Below are positions 5,277 through 6,199 of a stretch of 6,199 nt of DNA, one piece after another. Source of the stretch: Pseudomonadales bacterium (GTDB taxonomy: Bacteria > Pseudomonadota > Gammaproteobacteria > Pseudomonadales > Azotimanducaceae); the NCBI GenBank assembly GCA_022448765.1, contig JAKUTI010000164.1, positions 1 to 6,199 on the forward strand, written 5' to 3'. The notes under the pieces were generated by a model. That model was not told the DNA's origin, did not search any database, and saw only the letters and a list, made by a program, of their open reading frames with translations. A program made the position numbers and the translations under genes. Numbering within the stretch: position 1 is the stretch's first letter; each line of letters starts with the position of its first letter.

Positions 5277-6199
5277 ATGAAAACGTTTCTCGCTCTAGTT
5301 AGCGGAATCGCTCTTGGAATCTCCAGTGTCGCTGCGCCTCGCGGCGAATTACCCGAACTCGGCGATACCTCCTCAGCCATCATTTCGCCCGAAATGGAAC
5401 GCCGATTGGGCCAAGGATTATTGAAGCAACTCCGGTCGCAGGTCCCCACAGTTGCCGATCCTATTCTCAAGTACTACACGAAACTCCAGCTCTACGAACT
5501 CGCGACACACTCGCAGCTCAAACAAGTTTTACTTTATCCCGTATTAATCGACGCCGAGCAGATCAACGCGTTCGCTGCACCGGGCGGGATCGTCGGGATC
5601 AATTTAGGTTTGTTTCTGCACGCCATGGATGTGCACGAATATTCGTCGGTGCTTGCACACGAGTTGGCGCATCTTAGTCAGCGACATTTTGCGCGAAATG
5701 TAGAAGCCCAACAGCGGATGACATTACCAATCCTCCTTGGCTTTCTTGCCAGCGCCGCCATCATGGCGACTGGATCATCCGAAGCAGGTCTCGCAGCGAT
5801 GAGCGGTGCTCAAGCCATTGCACAAAGTCAGCGCCTCCGGTACAGCCGCGGTCGAGAACAAGAAGCCGACCGCATTGGACTCACAACGCTTTGGCGTGCA
5901 GGTCTCGATACTGACGGTTCAGCGCGAATCTTCACGCGCATGCAACGAGCATACCGCTTCACGGAACGGCCGCCCGAATTCTTGTTAACGCACCCGATCA
6001 CCGAAAAACGAATTACAGACGCTCGCAACCAGTCAGCCGGCTACGAAAAAGTTCCAACGTCGAGTTCCATCGAATACCAGTTCATGCGCGCTCGGGTACG
6101 AATGCATTTTGCCGAGAATGGGGCCAAAGCGCTCGATGAAGCCAAGAACCTCGTCGACGACGACACCGTCAATGACTACGCGCTTGCGCTCGCCTACGA
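5277..6199 (+). CDS. bepA: Periplasmic M48 metalloprotease/chaperone BepA (YfgC), 3' end missing
   Basis: The open frame reaches the right edge (307 codons plus 2 nt). The signal peptide is MKTFLALVSGIALGISSVAA with cleavage expected around residue 20. The M48 zinc site is intact: HELAH at 128-132 (two His ligands and the catalytic Glu129) and EQEADRIG at 194-201, with Glu196 as third ligand. NAFAAPGG (97-104) and LLTHP (236-240) also match; this His239 corresponds to the His246 switch described in E. coli BepA. RPPEFLLTHPITEKRITDARN closely resembles E. coli BepA. E. coli BepA assists LptD maturation and degrades stalled outer-membrane proteins at the BAM complex; its C-terminal TPR domain would lie beyond the window, where helical repeats appear to begin (~265 onward). 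In-frame ATGs at 5244 and 5265 are alternative starts. None of the three has a Shine-Dalgarno site; 5277 gives the cleanest signal peptide. Confidence 0.93.
   Translation, partial: MKTFLALVSGIALGISSVAAPRGELPELGDTSSAIISPEMERRLGQGLLKQLRSQVPTVADPILKYYTKLQLYELATHSQLKQVLLYPVLIDAEQINAFAAPGGIVGINLGLFLHAMDVHEYSSVLAHELAHLSQRHFARNVEAQQRMTLPILLGFLASAAIMATGSSEAGLAAMSGAQAIAQSQRLRYSRGREQEADRIGLTTLWRAGLDTDGSARIFTRMQRAYRFTERPPEFLLTHPITEKRITDARNQSAGYEKVPTSSSIEYQFMRARVRMHFAENGAKALDEAKNLVDDDTVNDYALALAY

Noticed and set aside
5237..5470. 77-codon minus-strand frame across the bepA start
   Set aside because: Antisense to the bepA signal peptide and mature N-terminus; no recognisable features.

Overview
The window looks like a housekeeping stretch of a gammaproteobacterial chromosome, with base composition around 50-55% G+C by eye. 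BamC is essentially confined to Gammaproteobacteria. From memory, the gene order (M48 chaperone-protease BepA divergent from tusA-perM, then dapA-bamC-MBL hydrolase) resembles the Pseudomonas arrangement around PA1005-PA1012. The species cannot be named from this sequence; a marine or environmental lineage is only a guess.

Layout from left to right. (1) At 1-62 (minus) are the first ~20 codons of an unidentified gene encoding a membrane anchor or signal peptide. (2) At 63-479 there is no convincing gene, but the region holds a plausible sigma70 promoter pointing at that gene, an exact 13-nt tandem repeat and a hairpin, i.e. a possible structured ~250-nt leader. (3) At 480-902 (minus) is a small exported protein resembling the Spy/CpxP (LTxxQ) family. 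(4) At 993-3813 (minus) is the run dapA-bamC-MBL hydrolase, with a 4-nt overlap between dapA and bamC and a 41-nt gap before the hydrolase. (5) At 3882-5188 (minus) is tusA-perM, also overlapping by 4 nt. (6) At 5277-6199 (plus) is the N-terminal ~307 codons of bepA, running off the right edge.

Several products act at the cell envelope: BamC (lipoprotein of the outer-membrane protein assembly machine), BepA (periplasmic quality control of outer-membrane proteins), the Spy-like protein (possible periplasmic chaperone) and PerM (inner membrane). DapA makes the lysine/diaminopimelate precursor needed for peptidoglycan. TusA handles persulfide sulfur, and the MBL hydrolase is probably a nuclease-type enzyme. 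I see no tRNA, rRNA, CRISPR array, insertion sequence or phage gene, and no convincing intrinsic terminator. I found no clear new system; the least explained parts are the 63-479 region and the small exported protein beside it.
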